This document shows positions 36,476 to 43,497 of a DNA stretch of 64,000 nucleotides, one piece after another. Every line of letters starts with the position of its first letter. The stretch's first letter is position 1. The DNA lies in NCBI RefSeq assembly GCF_000739575.1, contig NZ_BBJO01000022.1, positions 23,118-87,117 on the forward strand, written 5' to 3'. The DNA is from Halobellus rufus (lineage in GTDB: Archaea; Halobacteriota; Halobacteria; Halobacteriales; Haloferacaceae). The notes below the pieces were generated by a model. That model saw only the letters and a list, made by a program, of their open reading frames with translations. It was not told where the DNA came from and ran no database searches. The position numbers and the translations under genes were made by a program.

Positions 36476-36997
36476 TTACAGTTGACTTGCTGGCCCGTAT
36501 TCCTCGGACAATGCTGTTTTCAGATCGAAGTCATCCCCTTCTGAGATTTCCTCGATGACATCGTACACGAACTGGAGAGCCTGTCTCTCTGCATCCAGAT
36601 GAGCGAGCTCCTTCTCTCGACACTGGATTTTCGAGAGGAGATGTGATTTGAATCGCACCCCGGAGTCCCTGGGTACGGGTTCAGATTGTCTACCGTCACT
36701 TCGCTGCGGAAGGCGTCCATCTGGCCGCGGAATACGACCGCCCTCTAATTCTAATTCAACCCGCCTGACGTGCTTGCATGGGCTTGGAGTAGACTGGTTT
36801 TCCCCGTCGGGACAGTTGTACTGTCTGTCCAGGAGGTCGACTTCGTATCGTGCGCCTGATTCCGACTGGACTTCGTAGAGGCCACCCTGCCGGAGCAGCG
36901 CTACGTCCATATGTTCTTCACGAGCCCGCCGATCGCGGTCGTCGACTATCGGACTCTGTTCGCCTTCTTGGATTGAGGATGAGTCTGTGACTGCCAT
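36476..36997 (-). CDS. SWIM-like zinc-finger protein
   Basis: A 173-aa protein. The middle part reads YEVDLLDRQYNCPDGENQ followed by PCKHVRRVELEL, resembling a SWIM finger (Cys...Cys-x-His), though the first Cys of a full SWIM motif is absent. The C-terminal part (KSHLLSKIQCREKELAHLDA) is a predicted coiled coil. Haloarchaeal plasmids often carry short SWIM proteins. Function unknown; nucleic-acid or protein binding is likely. Confidence 0.6.
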   Translation of the reverse strand: MAVTDSSSIQEGEQSPIVDDRDRRAREEHMDVALLRQGGLYEVQSESGARYEVDLLDRQYNCPDGENQSTPSPCKHVRRVELELEGGRIPRPDGRLPQRSDGRQSEPVPRDSGVRFKSHLLSKIQCREKELAHLDAERQALQFVYDVIEEISEGDDFDLKTALSEEYGPASQL

Positions 36998-37082
36998 GTG
37001 GAGTGAGGTGGGAGAACGAATGCAACCGTTCGCTCCTCCACGCTCTTCAGAGCGATAAAATTCAGCGTTTTCGAGGTGGAGC

Positions 37083-37135
37083 CTCCGGCCTCAAGGAGCG
37101 ACCGAAGCGTAGCGAAGGGAGTGAGTAGGCCGGAG
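37083..37135 (+). repeat. Solo IS200/IS605-type right-end hairpin
   Basis: A 9-bp perfect stem (CTCCGGCCT at 37083-37091, AGGCCGGAG at 37127-37135) encloses CAAGGAGCGACCGAAGCG, then TAGCGAAGGGAG. The layout parallels the TnpB right end at 38487-38535, which also has CAAGGA-CGA...GAGGGAG inside a GC stem. It lies about 90 bp upstream of the TnpB gene and has different stem bases, so it is probably the remnant end of another element of the same family rather than part of this one. Confidence 0.55.
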
Positions 37136-37191
37136 AGGAAACCGACATGGTACGGCACAACCGGCACACTGCGACCGACTGACCCCTGAAC

Positions 37192-37200
37192 GTATAAGTA
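37192..37200 (+). promoter_or_regulatory. TATA-like element before tnpB
   Basis: GTATAAGTA lies about 27 bases before the ATG at 37223, a good distance for a haloarchaeal promoter with a short or absent leader. Confidence 0.4.
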
Positions 37201-37222
37201 CCGTCAGATACTCTCTGAAGTC

Positions 37223-38464
37223 ATGGACGTGCGTCGAACTGCCGTCGTGAAACTCGACCTTTCCGACGAGCAACGCGACGTACTCCACCGAACTGCCGAG
37301 CAATACCTGTACTGCGCGAACCGAACCGCTGACTACTGTTGGTCCGACACCTCCTACACCGAGTGCAGAATCAACAAGAGACAGGTTCGTGACGCACTCT
37401 ACGCCACTCTCCGCAAGGAGACAGAACTACAGGCACAACTCGTCCAAGCCGCCATCAAACGCGCCATCGAAGCCGTCAAAGCGTGTGTCGAACGCTGGAA
37501 GAAGGGGCAGCGCGTCTCTTGCCCGACGTTCACCGCCGAAACGATGGACTACGACAGGCGAAGCGCGACCTTCTACCGGAACAAGGTGTCGCTGGCAACT
37601 GTTGAGGGCCGAGTCGAACCGTCGTTCGTTCTTCCGGCAGACAGTCCGACACCCTACGAGCGGTACGTACTCTCCGAGAACTACGAGTTCCGCGAGAGTA
37701 CGGTTCGATACGATGCGGTGGACGGCGAGTTCTATATCCAAATCTCAACTCGGCGGATAGACGGTGACGCAGAGGTTCCGGCAGATACCGGGCACCAAAC
37801 AGTCCTCGGTATCGACCTCGGAGTCAACAGTCTTGCTGTCTCCTCGACCGGTACGTTCTGGCAGGGAGACGACTACGACCACTGGTGCCGTGAGTTTGAG
37901 AAGCGGCGTGGTGAGATACAACAGCGCGGCACACAATCCGCGCACAACGCCTTGCTCCGCCTCGGGAAGCGCGAAGAAGCATGGCGCAAACAGTACATCC
38001 ACACCGTCGCTAACGAACTTGTCGCGGAAGCTGTTGAGAACGACTGCGACGTGATCGTGTTCGAGGAGTTGACCGACATTCGGGAGCGACTTCCGCAGGC
38101 GAAGTGGCACCACGTTTGGGCGTTCCGATGCCTCTACGAGTATGTCTCCTACAAAGCGCCCGAACAGGGCGTCTCCGTGGATCAAGTCGAGCCGAACTAC
38201 ACGTCCCAACGCTGTTCTCGGACGGACTGTGGGTTCACGCACGAAGACAACCGCCACGGAGAACACTTCTGTTGCCAGAAATGTGGATACGAGGTGAACG
38301 CGGACTACAACGGTGCGAAGAATATCGGGCTACGGTACGGACGGAAGCGGACACACAGACTCCGTTCCTCGCCCAAGTCGGGGAGCGGAGACGCAGAAGT
38401 AGACCTGCGTGTGAATGGTGGGACGTTGAACGGCGAGAGTCACCGGCCTATTGCTGGTGACTGA
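37223..38464 (+). CDS. tnpB: TnpB, RNA-guided nuclease of an IS200/IS605-type element
   Basis: A 413-aa TnpB. RuvC residues are all present: Asp198 in LGIDLGVNSLAVS, Glu281 in VIVFEELTDIRERL and Asp361 in NADYNGAKNIGLR. The zinc finger between them has Cys331, Cys336, Cys351 and Cys354 (RCSRTDCGFTH; CCQKCGYEV). The N-terminal HTH/wedge region is intact. TnpB cleaves DNA matched to a right-end-derived RNA. No TnpA is nearby, so this is an orphan of the IS1341 kind that depends on TnpA in trans. The frame is undamaged and the right-end RNA scaffold is present. Confidence 0.93.
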   Translation: MDVRRTAVVKLDLSDEQRDVLHRTAEQYLYCANRTADYCWSDTSYTECRINKRQVRDALYATLRKETELQAQLVQAAIKRAIEAVKACVERWKKGQRVSCPTFTAETMDYDRRSATFYRNKVSLATVEGRVEPSFVLPADSPTPYERYVLSENYEFRESTVRYDAVDGEFYIQISTRRIDGDAEVPADTGHQTVLGIDLGVNSLAVSSTGTFWQGDDYDHWCREFEKRRGEIQQRGTQSAHNALLRLGKREEAWRKQYIHTVANELVAEAVENDCDVIVFEELTDIRERLPQAKWHHVWAFRCLYEYVSYKAPEQGVSVDQVEPNYTSQRCSRTDCGFTHEDNRHGEHFCCQKCGYEVNADYNGAKNIGLRYGRKRTHRLRSSPKSGSGDAEVDLRVNGGTLNGESHRPIAGD

Positions 38465-38486
38465 TTGCCGGGAGTCCACATCAAAG

Positions 38487-38535
38487 CCCCACCTTCAAGG
38501 ACCGAGGCGCGTATGCGCCGAGGGAGCAGGTGGGG
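38487..38535 (+). ncRNA. TnpB right end / candidate omega (guide) RNA scaffold
   Basis: CCCCACCT at 38487-38494 pairs with AGGTGGGG at 38528-38535, with an inner hairpin GGCGC-GTAT-GCGCC at 38506-38519. This nested stem-loop just behind tnpB is the usual right end of IS200/IS605-type elements and the 3' scaffold of the TnpB guide RNA; the guide would be read from the bases past the element end, shortly after 38535. The exact end cannot be fixed without homologous copies. Confidence 0.6.
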
Positions 38536-38600
38536 TAGTTTACAGGCTGATGATATCGACAACAGCAGCAACGGTAGCAGTGTTGATAACGTTAGAAACG

Positions 38601-38613
38601 CTGGGTAACCCAG
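38601..38613. promoter_or_regulatory. Perfect 13-nt palindrome CTGGGTAACCCAG
   Basis: A perfect palindrome around a central A, set among three near copies of GTTAGAAACG (38591-38600, 38625-38643). The core GGGTAACC recurs in the long inverted repeat at 39609-39651. It lies downstream of the 38701 gene and could bind the same regulator. No function is proven. Confidence 0.35.
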
Positions 38614-38700
38614 TCTGTGGTGAGATTAGAAACGTTAGAAACGAAGTCCCACACCGGACCCGAGACCGCATGATGACCTCCCAATACCTGGGTGCAGGAG

Positions 38701-39252
38701 TTACTCTGGCTCAGTGAGCAACTTCTCACGAGCAGCGTTGATATTCGACCGGACTGCATCTTCGGTCACATCTCGGATATCGGCCCACTGGGCAACGGTG
38801 TATCGCTCTGCTTCCTCGACGACGATCCAGTCGACAGCCTCGTGAAGCGAGAGTTCCCCGGCGATGAGTTCTGTGACTCGTTCGAGGAAGTCTTGGTCGT
38901 CCCATGCGAGATCGACCTCTTCGAACCGATGGTTCTCAGGGTCATACGAGGCGATCATCTGGATGGCACCGTTCTGCTCGAGTTCTGCTCGAACGTGAGC
39001 AGGCAGGGAATCCAGTGCAGTCTCTGGTAACGGGTACGCTGGGACATCGTGGAGTGAGGCAACATCGAAGGGTGTGAGACTGCGGTGTGACTCGTCTCCG
39101 AATTTCATTAGGTAGCTCGTTTCCGCGGTAAGCTGTGTCCGACCCTCAAGAAGTAGATCGGCGAGTTCGGGATACTCGCTCCGATCGACTGAGCCGGTCT
39201 TGAAGATTGTGACGAAGTCGCGACCACTGCCAGTTCCTGGTTGAGCTGCCAT
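38701..39252 (-). CDS. Unknown protein with C-terminal sigma-region-4-like HTH
   Basis: A 183-aa acidic protein. The last 50 residues (LSLHEAVDWIVVEEAERYTV, QWADIRDVTEDAVRSNINAA, REKL) have the pattern of a sigma-70 region 4 / LuxR-like helix-turn-helix, where a Trp-Ala-Asp-Ile segment stands for the usual EIA. The N-terminal 130 residues match no family I know. The AAQPGTGSGRDFVTIFKTGS start is typical of haloarchaeal plasmid genes. It may be a DNA-binding regulator of this block. Confidence 0.6.
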   Translation of the reverse strand: MAAQPGTGSGRDFVTIFKTGSVDRSEYPELADLLLEGRTQLTAETSYLMKFGDESHRSLTPFDVASLHDVPAYPLPETALDSLPAHVRAELEQNGAIQMIASYDPENHRFEEVDLAWDDQDFLERVTELIAGELSLHEAVDWIVVEEAERYTVAQWADIRDVTEDAVRSNINAAREKLLTEPE

Positions 39253-39312
39253 TGAAATCCTCCGTTGTACGATTCAGATTCGTCGGGAACGAATATCAGT
39301 CTGCCTACAGTC

Positions 39313-39549
39313 TCAGTCTTCAGTCTCTGGCTCTATTTCCAACTCACGTAGCATCGATGCTCGATTTGCGAGCATTCTGAGAACCCAGCGTCGTCTTTCA
39401 TGCTGATTCTCGTAAGCCACGTACTGCTGGACGGTTGGGATATCGTGCATGCAAGCGATTCCCCCTCGTATCAGCCCTAGCTGGCTGGTCTCCAGAAGTT
39501 TCTCTGGAGGCAGCGCTTCCGCAATCCGCGTGGGTGCCAGCTGTTTCAT
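39313..39549 (-). CDS. Small unknown protein, 78 aa
   Basis: Starts MKQLAPTRIAEALPPEKLLE at 39549; an in-frame start at 39606 would run into the inverted repeat at 39609, so the shorter form is preferred. It is helical, with HDIPTVQQYVAYENQHERRR and an acidic end. It lies 60 bp upstream of the 39252 gene on the same strand, so they may form one operon. No family recognised. Confidence 0.5.
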   Translation of the reverse strand: MKQLAPTRIAEALPPEKLLETSQLGLIRGGIACMHDIPTVQQYVAYENQHERRRWVLRMLANRASMLRELEIEPETED

Positions 39550-39608
39550 TGGCCTCTCTCGCGGAGGTAGTGACACCAATTGGGTCCGAAAGGAACTCCT
39601 CCGCAACG

Positions 39609-39651
39609 GGTTACCCCACGAATTGCATTCTTCTGACTATGTGGGGTAACC
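39609..39651. promoter_or_regulatory. 11-bp inverted repeat, candidate operator
   Basis: GGTTACCCCAC at 39609-39619 and GTGGGGTAACC at 39641-39651 are perfect complements with a 21-bp spacer, 60-100 bp upstream of the start at 39549. Two turns of DNA between half-site centres fits a dimeric or tetrameric repressor binding on one face. A transcript hairpin is the alternative, but both arms lie before the gene. Confidence 0.5.
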
Positions 39652-39685
39652 CCGGCAGCGTGTAGTAAGAGAATGAGCGATGGCC

Positions 39686-40132
39686 TCATACAGACGATTC
39701 TCCTTCACCGCCTGTAGTGGACGAGCCGAAAAGAGGCTGAATTGCCGCTAGCCGTCCGTCCAGTGTACGCTGATCACGGCTTGTCGTTGCGAAGAGAGCC
39801 GTCTGATTACCCTCGGTGACGTTGCTACTGTTCTCAATTGGTCTCTCATCGACGAAGCCTCGGCAGCGAGGCATATCGATACGGCTTGACCGCGACGGTG
39901 CGAGTTCGATTCCGTGATCCGAGAGGGTTGATTCGACCGGGCTTTCGTCGACGGCGATTCCACCGCTATCGAACACTGCCTGCCGAGAGACTGTTCGCTT
40001 CAGTGTCGACCGCCTGTCCGCTCGAACTGATTCGTTCTGAGTTTCTTCTTCGATTGCCATGACTTCGTGGAGAAGCCAGATTCTGTCCGACTCCTCCACT
40101 CTGTTTGGATCGATAAACCAGCGTGGATGCAA
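39686..40132 (-). CDS. Unknown protein, up to 148 aa
   Basis: Low-complexity, polar sequence rich in Ser, Arg and Thr, with MHPRWFIDPNRVEESDRIWL at the start and many short charged segments. An internal ATG at 40060 (MAIEEETQNES) is an alternative start. No motif or membrane segment is visible. It is followed by a stretch with an operator-like inverted repeat. Moderate coding potential only. Confidence 0.4.
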   Translation of the reverse strand: MHPRWFIDPNRVEESDRIWLLHEVMAIEEETQNESVRADRRSTLKRTVSRQAVFDSGGIAVDESPVESTLSDHGIELAPSRSSRIDMPRCRGFVDERPIENSSNVTEGNQTALFATTSRDQRTLDGRLAAIQPLFGSSTTGGEGESSV

Positions 40133-40164
40133 GCCTTGATCCAGTAATCTGATCTCCTGTTGAA

Positions 40165-40917
40165 TCAGAATTCCTGGCGGGTGTAAGCACCACCACGAGG
40201 CCCATCGCCCCGGATGAATCGTCCTTCGAGATGGACCTCCAATGCGTCAGGAAGTCCGCCGTCGAAGCGACCTGTGACCGAGAACGGAGCGAGCCACGGA
40301 CCTCGTCCAGCTTTGTTCTCATTCGTGCGGCAAGCATCGTTTGCGACGGGCTCGAGGTAGATCTCTCCCACCCGGCCGTTCATGAAGACGTGTTTCAGGC
40401 CGAATGAATCGCACTCCCACTCGAGATGTGCAGTTCCTTCGACAGTGAATTGATCGCCAGCTACTGTCAGTGCTAATACGTCGTCCTCTGCTTGGAGGAA
40501 ATCACGGATCCACTCCGAGCCCATATGTATAGTGACGTCGGCTAACCGAAGACCGTCCTCGGGATCCTCTATCCAAGGATGCTCATTCGTCGACGGACTA
40601 TCGACGGGTCCATCAACAATTTCATCCCCAAGAGTTGCGTCCGGTGACCCAGATGGACCACCGCTCCCTGACACGGACTGAGGTCCTACCCCATCATCTC
40701 CTGAGATCGATGTCTCGTCTCTCCCTGGCTCTCGATTCGAGGACGTACCCGTTTCTCGGTCAGTGGATGCATCCTGCCCAGATGGGTTGATGAAGTTGAG
40801 ACAGCCGGAGAGAGCCGAAAGCACAGTGACTGTGCTAGCAGAGAGAACTCGACGCCGGCGCCAACTGCCTATCTGATGAGATTCATCATCTTGAGACCAA
40901 CTATCGAGGCCTGGCAT
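40165..40917 (-). CDS. Secreted lipoprotein-like protein of unknown function
   Basis: A 250-aa protein. The N-terminus has a run of arginines (GSWRRRRVLSASTVTVL) leading to a lipobox ending ALSGC, a probable Tat lipoprotein signal although the twin-Arg context is loose. Residues about 45-115 are a Ser/Gly/Asp-rich disordered linker. The C-terminal domain (DGLRLADVTIHMGSEWIRDF to the end) is beta-rich, with two cysteines (WECDSFG, NDACRTNE) that might pair outside the cell. Family unknown. Confidence 0.6.
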   Translation of the reverse strand: MPGLDSWSQDDESHQIGSWRRRRVLSASTVTVLSALSGCLNFINPSGQDASTDRETGTSSNREPGRDETSISGDDGVGPQSVSGSGGPSGSPDATLGDEIVDGPVDSPSTNEHPWIEDPEDGLRLADVTIHMGSEWIRDFLQAEDDVLALTVAGDQFTVEGTAHLEWECDSFGLKHVFMNGRVGEIYLEPVANDACRTNENKAGRGPWLAPFSVTGRFDGGLPDALEVHLEGRFIRGDGPRGGAYTRQEF

Positions 40918-41078
40918 AGCGATAATCGGAGGAAGGAACGTTAGCGGACAGGAAATAGATTCAGTAGTTGCGGGATACGCAACTGTGCGGAGTCATTCAC
41001 CGAATATCAAGACGCTGTCGCACTTTCGCTCGCACAGACTGCAGAAGTCGTCTGGTTCGTATGTCCAAGCGTTGGGGT

Positions 41079-41435
41079 TTAGGCGTTCGTGAATTCGGCG
41101 AGTGAGTGATTCAAGCTGTTACTGTTCCACTTGCCGATCTGAACGAGCTCGAACGTATCGAGGCGAGCGTCAAGTGCAGTGGCGAGCTGATCCCGAACTG
41201 CGGTAGGGAGACTGTCGACACGGATCGCAGTGAGGGCGTGCTGGGTGAGGAAGTAACTCGTTGCGAGGCTCGTCGGAGCGACGACGATGACGTGGGATCC
41301 ATCGACGTCGTTGAGTGCTAGTTGGGCATCTCGGTACTGGAGTACTGTCGCATCCAGTTCATCGACGGGGAAGAGACAGCCAGCAGCACCGTACTCGATA
41401 CTCGCCCCTGCCGACTCAAAATGCCCTTTGAGCAT
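41079..41435 (-). CDS. Unknown protein, 118 aa
   Basis: Starts MLKGHFESAGASIEYGAAGC at 41435 (an ATG two codons upstream is equally possible). It has an alpha/beta pattern with hydrophobic strands (LALNDVDGSHVIVVAPTSLA) and a C-terminal helix. It could be a small regulator or part of a Rossmann-like fold, but there is no diagnostic motif. It is divergent from the CBS-domain gene at 41558, sharing a 122-bp gap with AT-rich sequence. Confidence 0.5.
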   Translation of the reverse strand: MLKGHFESAGASIEYGAAGCLFPVDELDATVLQYRDAQLALNDVDGSHVIVVAPTSLATSYFLTQHALTAIRVDSLPTAVRDQLATALDARLDTFELVQIGKWNSNSLNHSLAEFTNA

Positions 41436-41557
41436 AATCAACTACAAATATATGTCTTATGGGCATTAACTTTGTGGTGCATGGGTGGCTAGATTCGCCA
41501 CTACCGCGCCGCGCGCTCTCCCCCATTTTGACTATCTCTGCCTCCCCACCACCTAAC

Positions 41558-42382
41558 ATGCCCCGGGACCTCTACAACTGCACTGCGGCCGAACTCGCAA
41601 CCCACTCTGTTGAACACCTTGATCAGGACACGCCACCAAGCGACGCCGCCGAGTGGCTTGATGAGAACGGCTACGACGCCGCTCCAGTCTACGCTGACGA
41701 CGATCCAATCGGATTCCTTCACGAAGACGATGTCACGACCGACGACGGCGGCGACGACCTGAAGAATCAACTCACCCCACTGACCATCGATTACATGATC
41801 AGCGGCGACACATCGTTCACAGACGTTCTTTCCGCACTCATCGAGCAACCCGTCTACTTCCTCGGCGGCCATAACCACGTTACCGGTATCCTCACCCGCG
41901 CCGATCTCAACACCGCCCCCGCACGCATCTACCTCTTCGACCGGATCACCTACCTCGAAGAACACCTCCGCGAACTCATCCTCGACAAGAAACCGGACTG
42001 GAAAAACACACCAGTCACTGCAGACGAACTCGACGACATCGAAGACCGGTACGAAGACGCACAAGCTGCCAACGTCGCCTTAGACGAACTCCACTACGCC
42101 CAATTCTCCACGCTCGAAACTATCGCCACCAGCGTCGACGCCTGCTGGCAAACCTGTGGCTTCTCCACGAAAGGCGGTGCAGACTCTCGACTCCACGAAG
42201 TCACTGAACTGCGCAACGACGTCGCATATGCTAATCTCCTAGTCGAGAACACGGACAGTAACGAGTTCCTTAGCAGTGGCCGTACCACAGAAAATCTCCA
42301 CAATACTCTCGAGACCATCCACGACGTTCTCTCGAACCTCCAGGACGCAGGGTACGACCCAGGGAACGACAAAAGCACGTAA
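41558..42382 (+). CDS. CBS-domain protein with possible HEPN-like C-terminus
   Basis: A 274-aa protein starting MPRDLYNCTAAELATHSVEH; the longer frame from 41459 looks non-coding. Residues about 8-135 form a pair of CBS-like repeats (AAEWLDENGYDAAPVYADDD, PIGFLHEDDV; FTDVLSALIEQPVYFLGGHN, HVTGILTRADLN), which usually bind adenosyl nucleotides. The C-terminal helical part holds ELRNDVAYANLLV at about 217-229, similar to the LRN-x-VAH helix of HEPN/DUF4145 domains but with Tyr in place of His. A nucleotide-gated effector is an attractive guess. Confidence 0.6.
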   Translation: MPRDLYNCTAAELATHSVEHLDQDTPPSDAAEWLDENGYDAAPVYADDDPIGFLHEDDVTTDDGGDDLKNQLTPLTIDYMISGDTSFTDVLSALIEQPVYFLGGHNHVTGILTRADLNTAPARIYLFDRITYLEEHLRELILDKKPDWKNTPVTADELDDIEDRYEDAQAANVALDELHYAQFSTLETIATSVDACWQTCGFSTKGGADSRLHEVTELRNDVAYANLLVENTDSNEFLSSGRTTENLHNTLETIHDVLSNLQDAGYDPGNDKST

Positions 42383-42430
42383 ATCAGACACGCTCACTAC
42401 GTCCCAGTTTTGGCTGATCTATCAACCCTC

Positions 42431-43360
42431 TCAGCTAGTCTCTTGTCTCGACGAGGAAAATCTTGGACTCACGAACCGTCGAGCCCGATGTGGAACCTCG
42501 GGTCCCTTGGTCACTGGTAGAAAGATGGAGTTCCGATCGCCGGCGACGACGGCGGCAAGCAGTTCGTGCTTGCAGAGGACTCTCCAGGGTTGGTCGTGCT
42601 TGTATGGACACGAACAGACAAGGCCATCCGACCAGGGGATGAACGGATACCGTCCCCCGGTCGTATACTCTCCCACGAGCAGTGGTGCCGGGAGTTCGAT
42701 TCCGAACTCGCTTGGGCGTGCTGCCGCAGAGCTCTCACTGCAGGACAGGTCTGCTTCTCGAATGACGTACTTCGCTGGGAGACTGTGAGATTGGGCATAC
42801 TTGGAAGGTGTTTGATCGTCATCACCGAGGACGACCATTCCAACGAGCGTGTTCTGCCTAGTAAGGGCCTCAGCGTTTGGCTGAGGTCCGAGGACACCCT
42901 CTAAGAGCGTCCCGTACGACGATTCTTTCAGAACTTGGTACAGATTGAGCCAGGGAATCAGCTTCTTGTACCAGTTCGCACGGCGCTTGCGCTCAGAGTG
43001 AAGCGCTTCTTCTGAATTTGTCGCTGACTGACACTGCCGCAAGCGGTGAGCGAGAAACGCAGGTGCCTCACTGAGTGCTTGATCGTCCTCGAAGAGATCA
43101 TAGTATCGTTCTTCTTCGTTGAGCGTCCGACGGCATGTCTCTTTGGCGTATTTCAGACCGACCGGTTTCGCTTTCCCTGACTGCTCCCAGGGGTCTCTGT
43201 CCTCAGGGCCGCCCTTCCAAGAGTTGTACTTTTCCAGTAATTGATCGCGGCGGATGGGACCGCCAGCCATGAAATCGAGCCGAATACGATGTTCGACTGG
43301 TTCAACTGCCGGAGGATCAATTTCAACATCGTAGTCGTGTAGAGCGTCGGTTCCACTCAT
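42431..43360 (-). CDS. SWIM zinc-finger protein
   Basis: A 309-aa protein. The ATG at 43360 (MSGTDALHDYDVEID) is preferred to the one 75 bp upstream. The C-terminal SWIM finger is complete: Cys-x-Cys in LVCSCPYKHD and Cys-x-His in WRVLCKHELLAAVVAG. The N-terminal part contains a compact basic region (RHRLRQCQ-like; SERKRRANWYKKLIPWL) and an aromatic helix. SWIM fingers bind DNA or proteins. It is the last gene of the leftward block with the VWA protein and may belong to that module. Confidence 0.7.
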   Translation of the reverse strand: MSGTDALHDYDVEIDPPAVEPVEHRIRLDFMAGGPIRRDQLLEKYNSWKGGPEDRDPWEQSGKAKPVGLKYAKETCRRTLNEEERYYDLFEDDQALSEAPAFLAHRLRQCQSATNSEEALHSERKRRANWYKKLIPWLNLYQVLKESSYGTLLEGVLGPQPNAEALTRQNTLVGMVVLGDDDQTPSKYAQSHSLPAKYVIREADLSCSESSAAARPSEFGIELPAPLLVGEYTTGGRYPFIPWSDGLVCSCPYKHDQPWRVLCKHELLAAVVAGDRNSIFLPVTKGPEVPHRARRFVSPRFSSSRQETS

Positions 43361-43497
43361 TGACCCTGGTGGTAGTCGAAGGGGCGGTAGCGTCGATGAC
43401 GCGGCATGGATGTTTCTTCGTTGCATTCGTCTCACGGGCTGAACTGGACGCCGCCCTGTACCCCATTCGGGTGGATAAACCGAGGTGAGCGTGGAGT

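Noticed and set aside
38591..38643. Three GTTAGAAACG-like repeats as a mini CRISPR or iteron array.
   Set aside because: Too few, too short and unevenly spaced; no cas or rep gene in the window.
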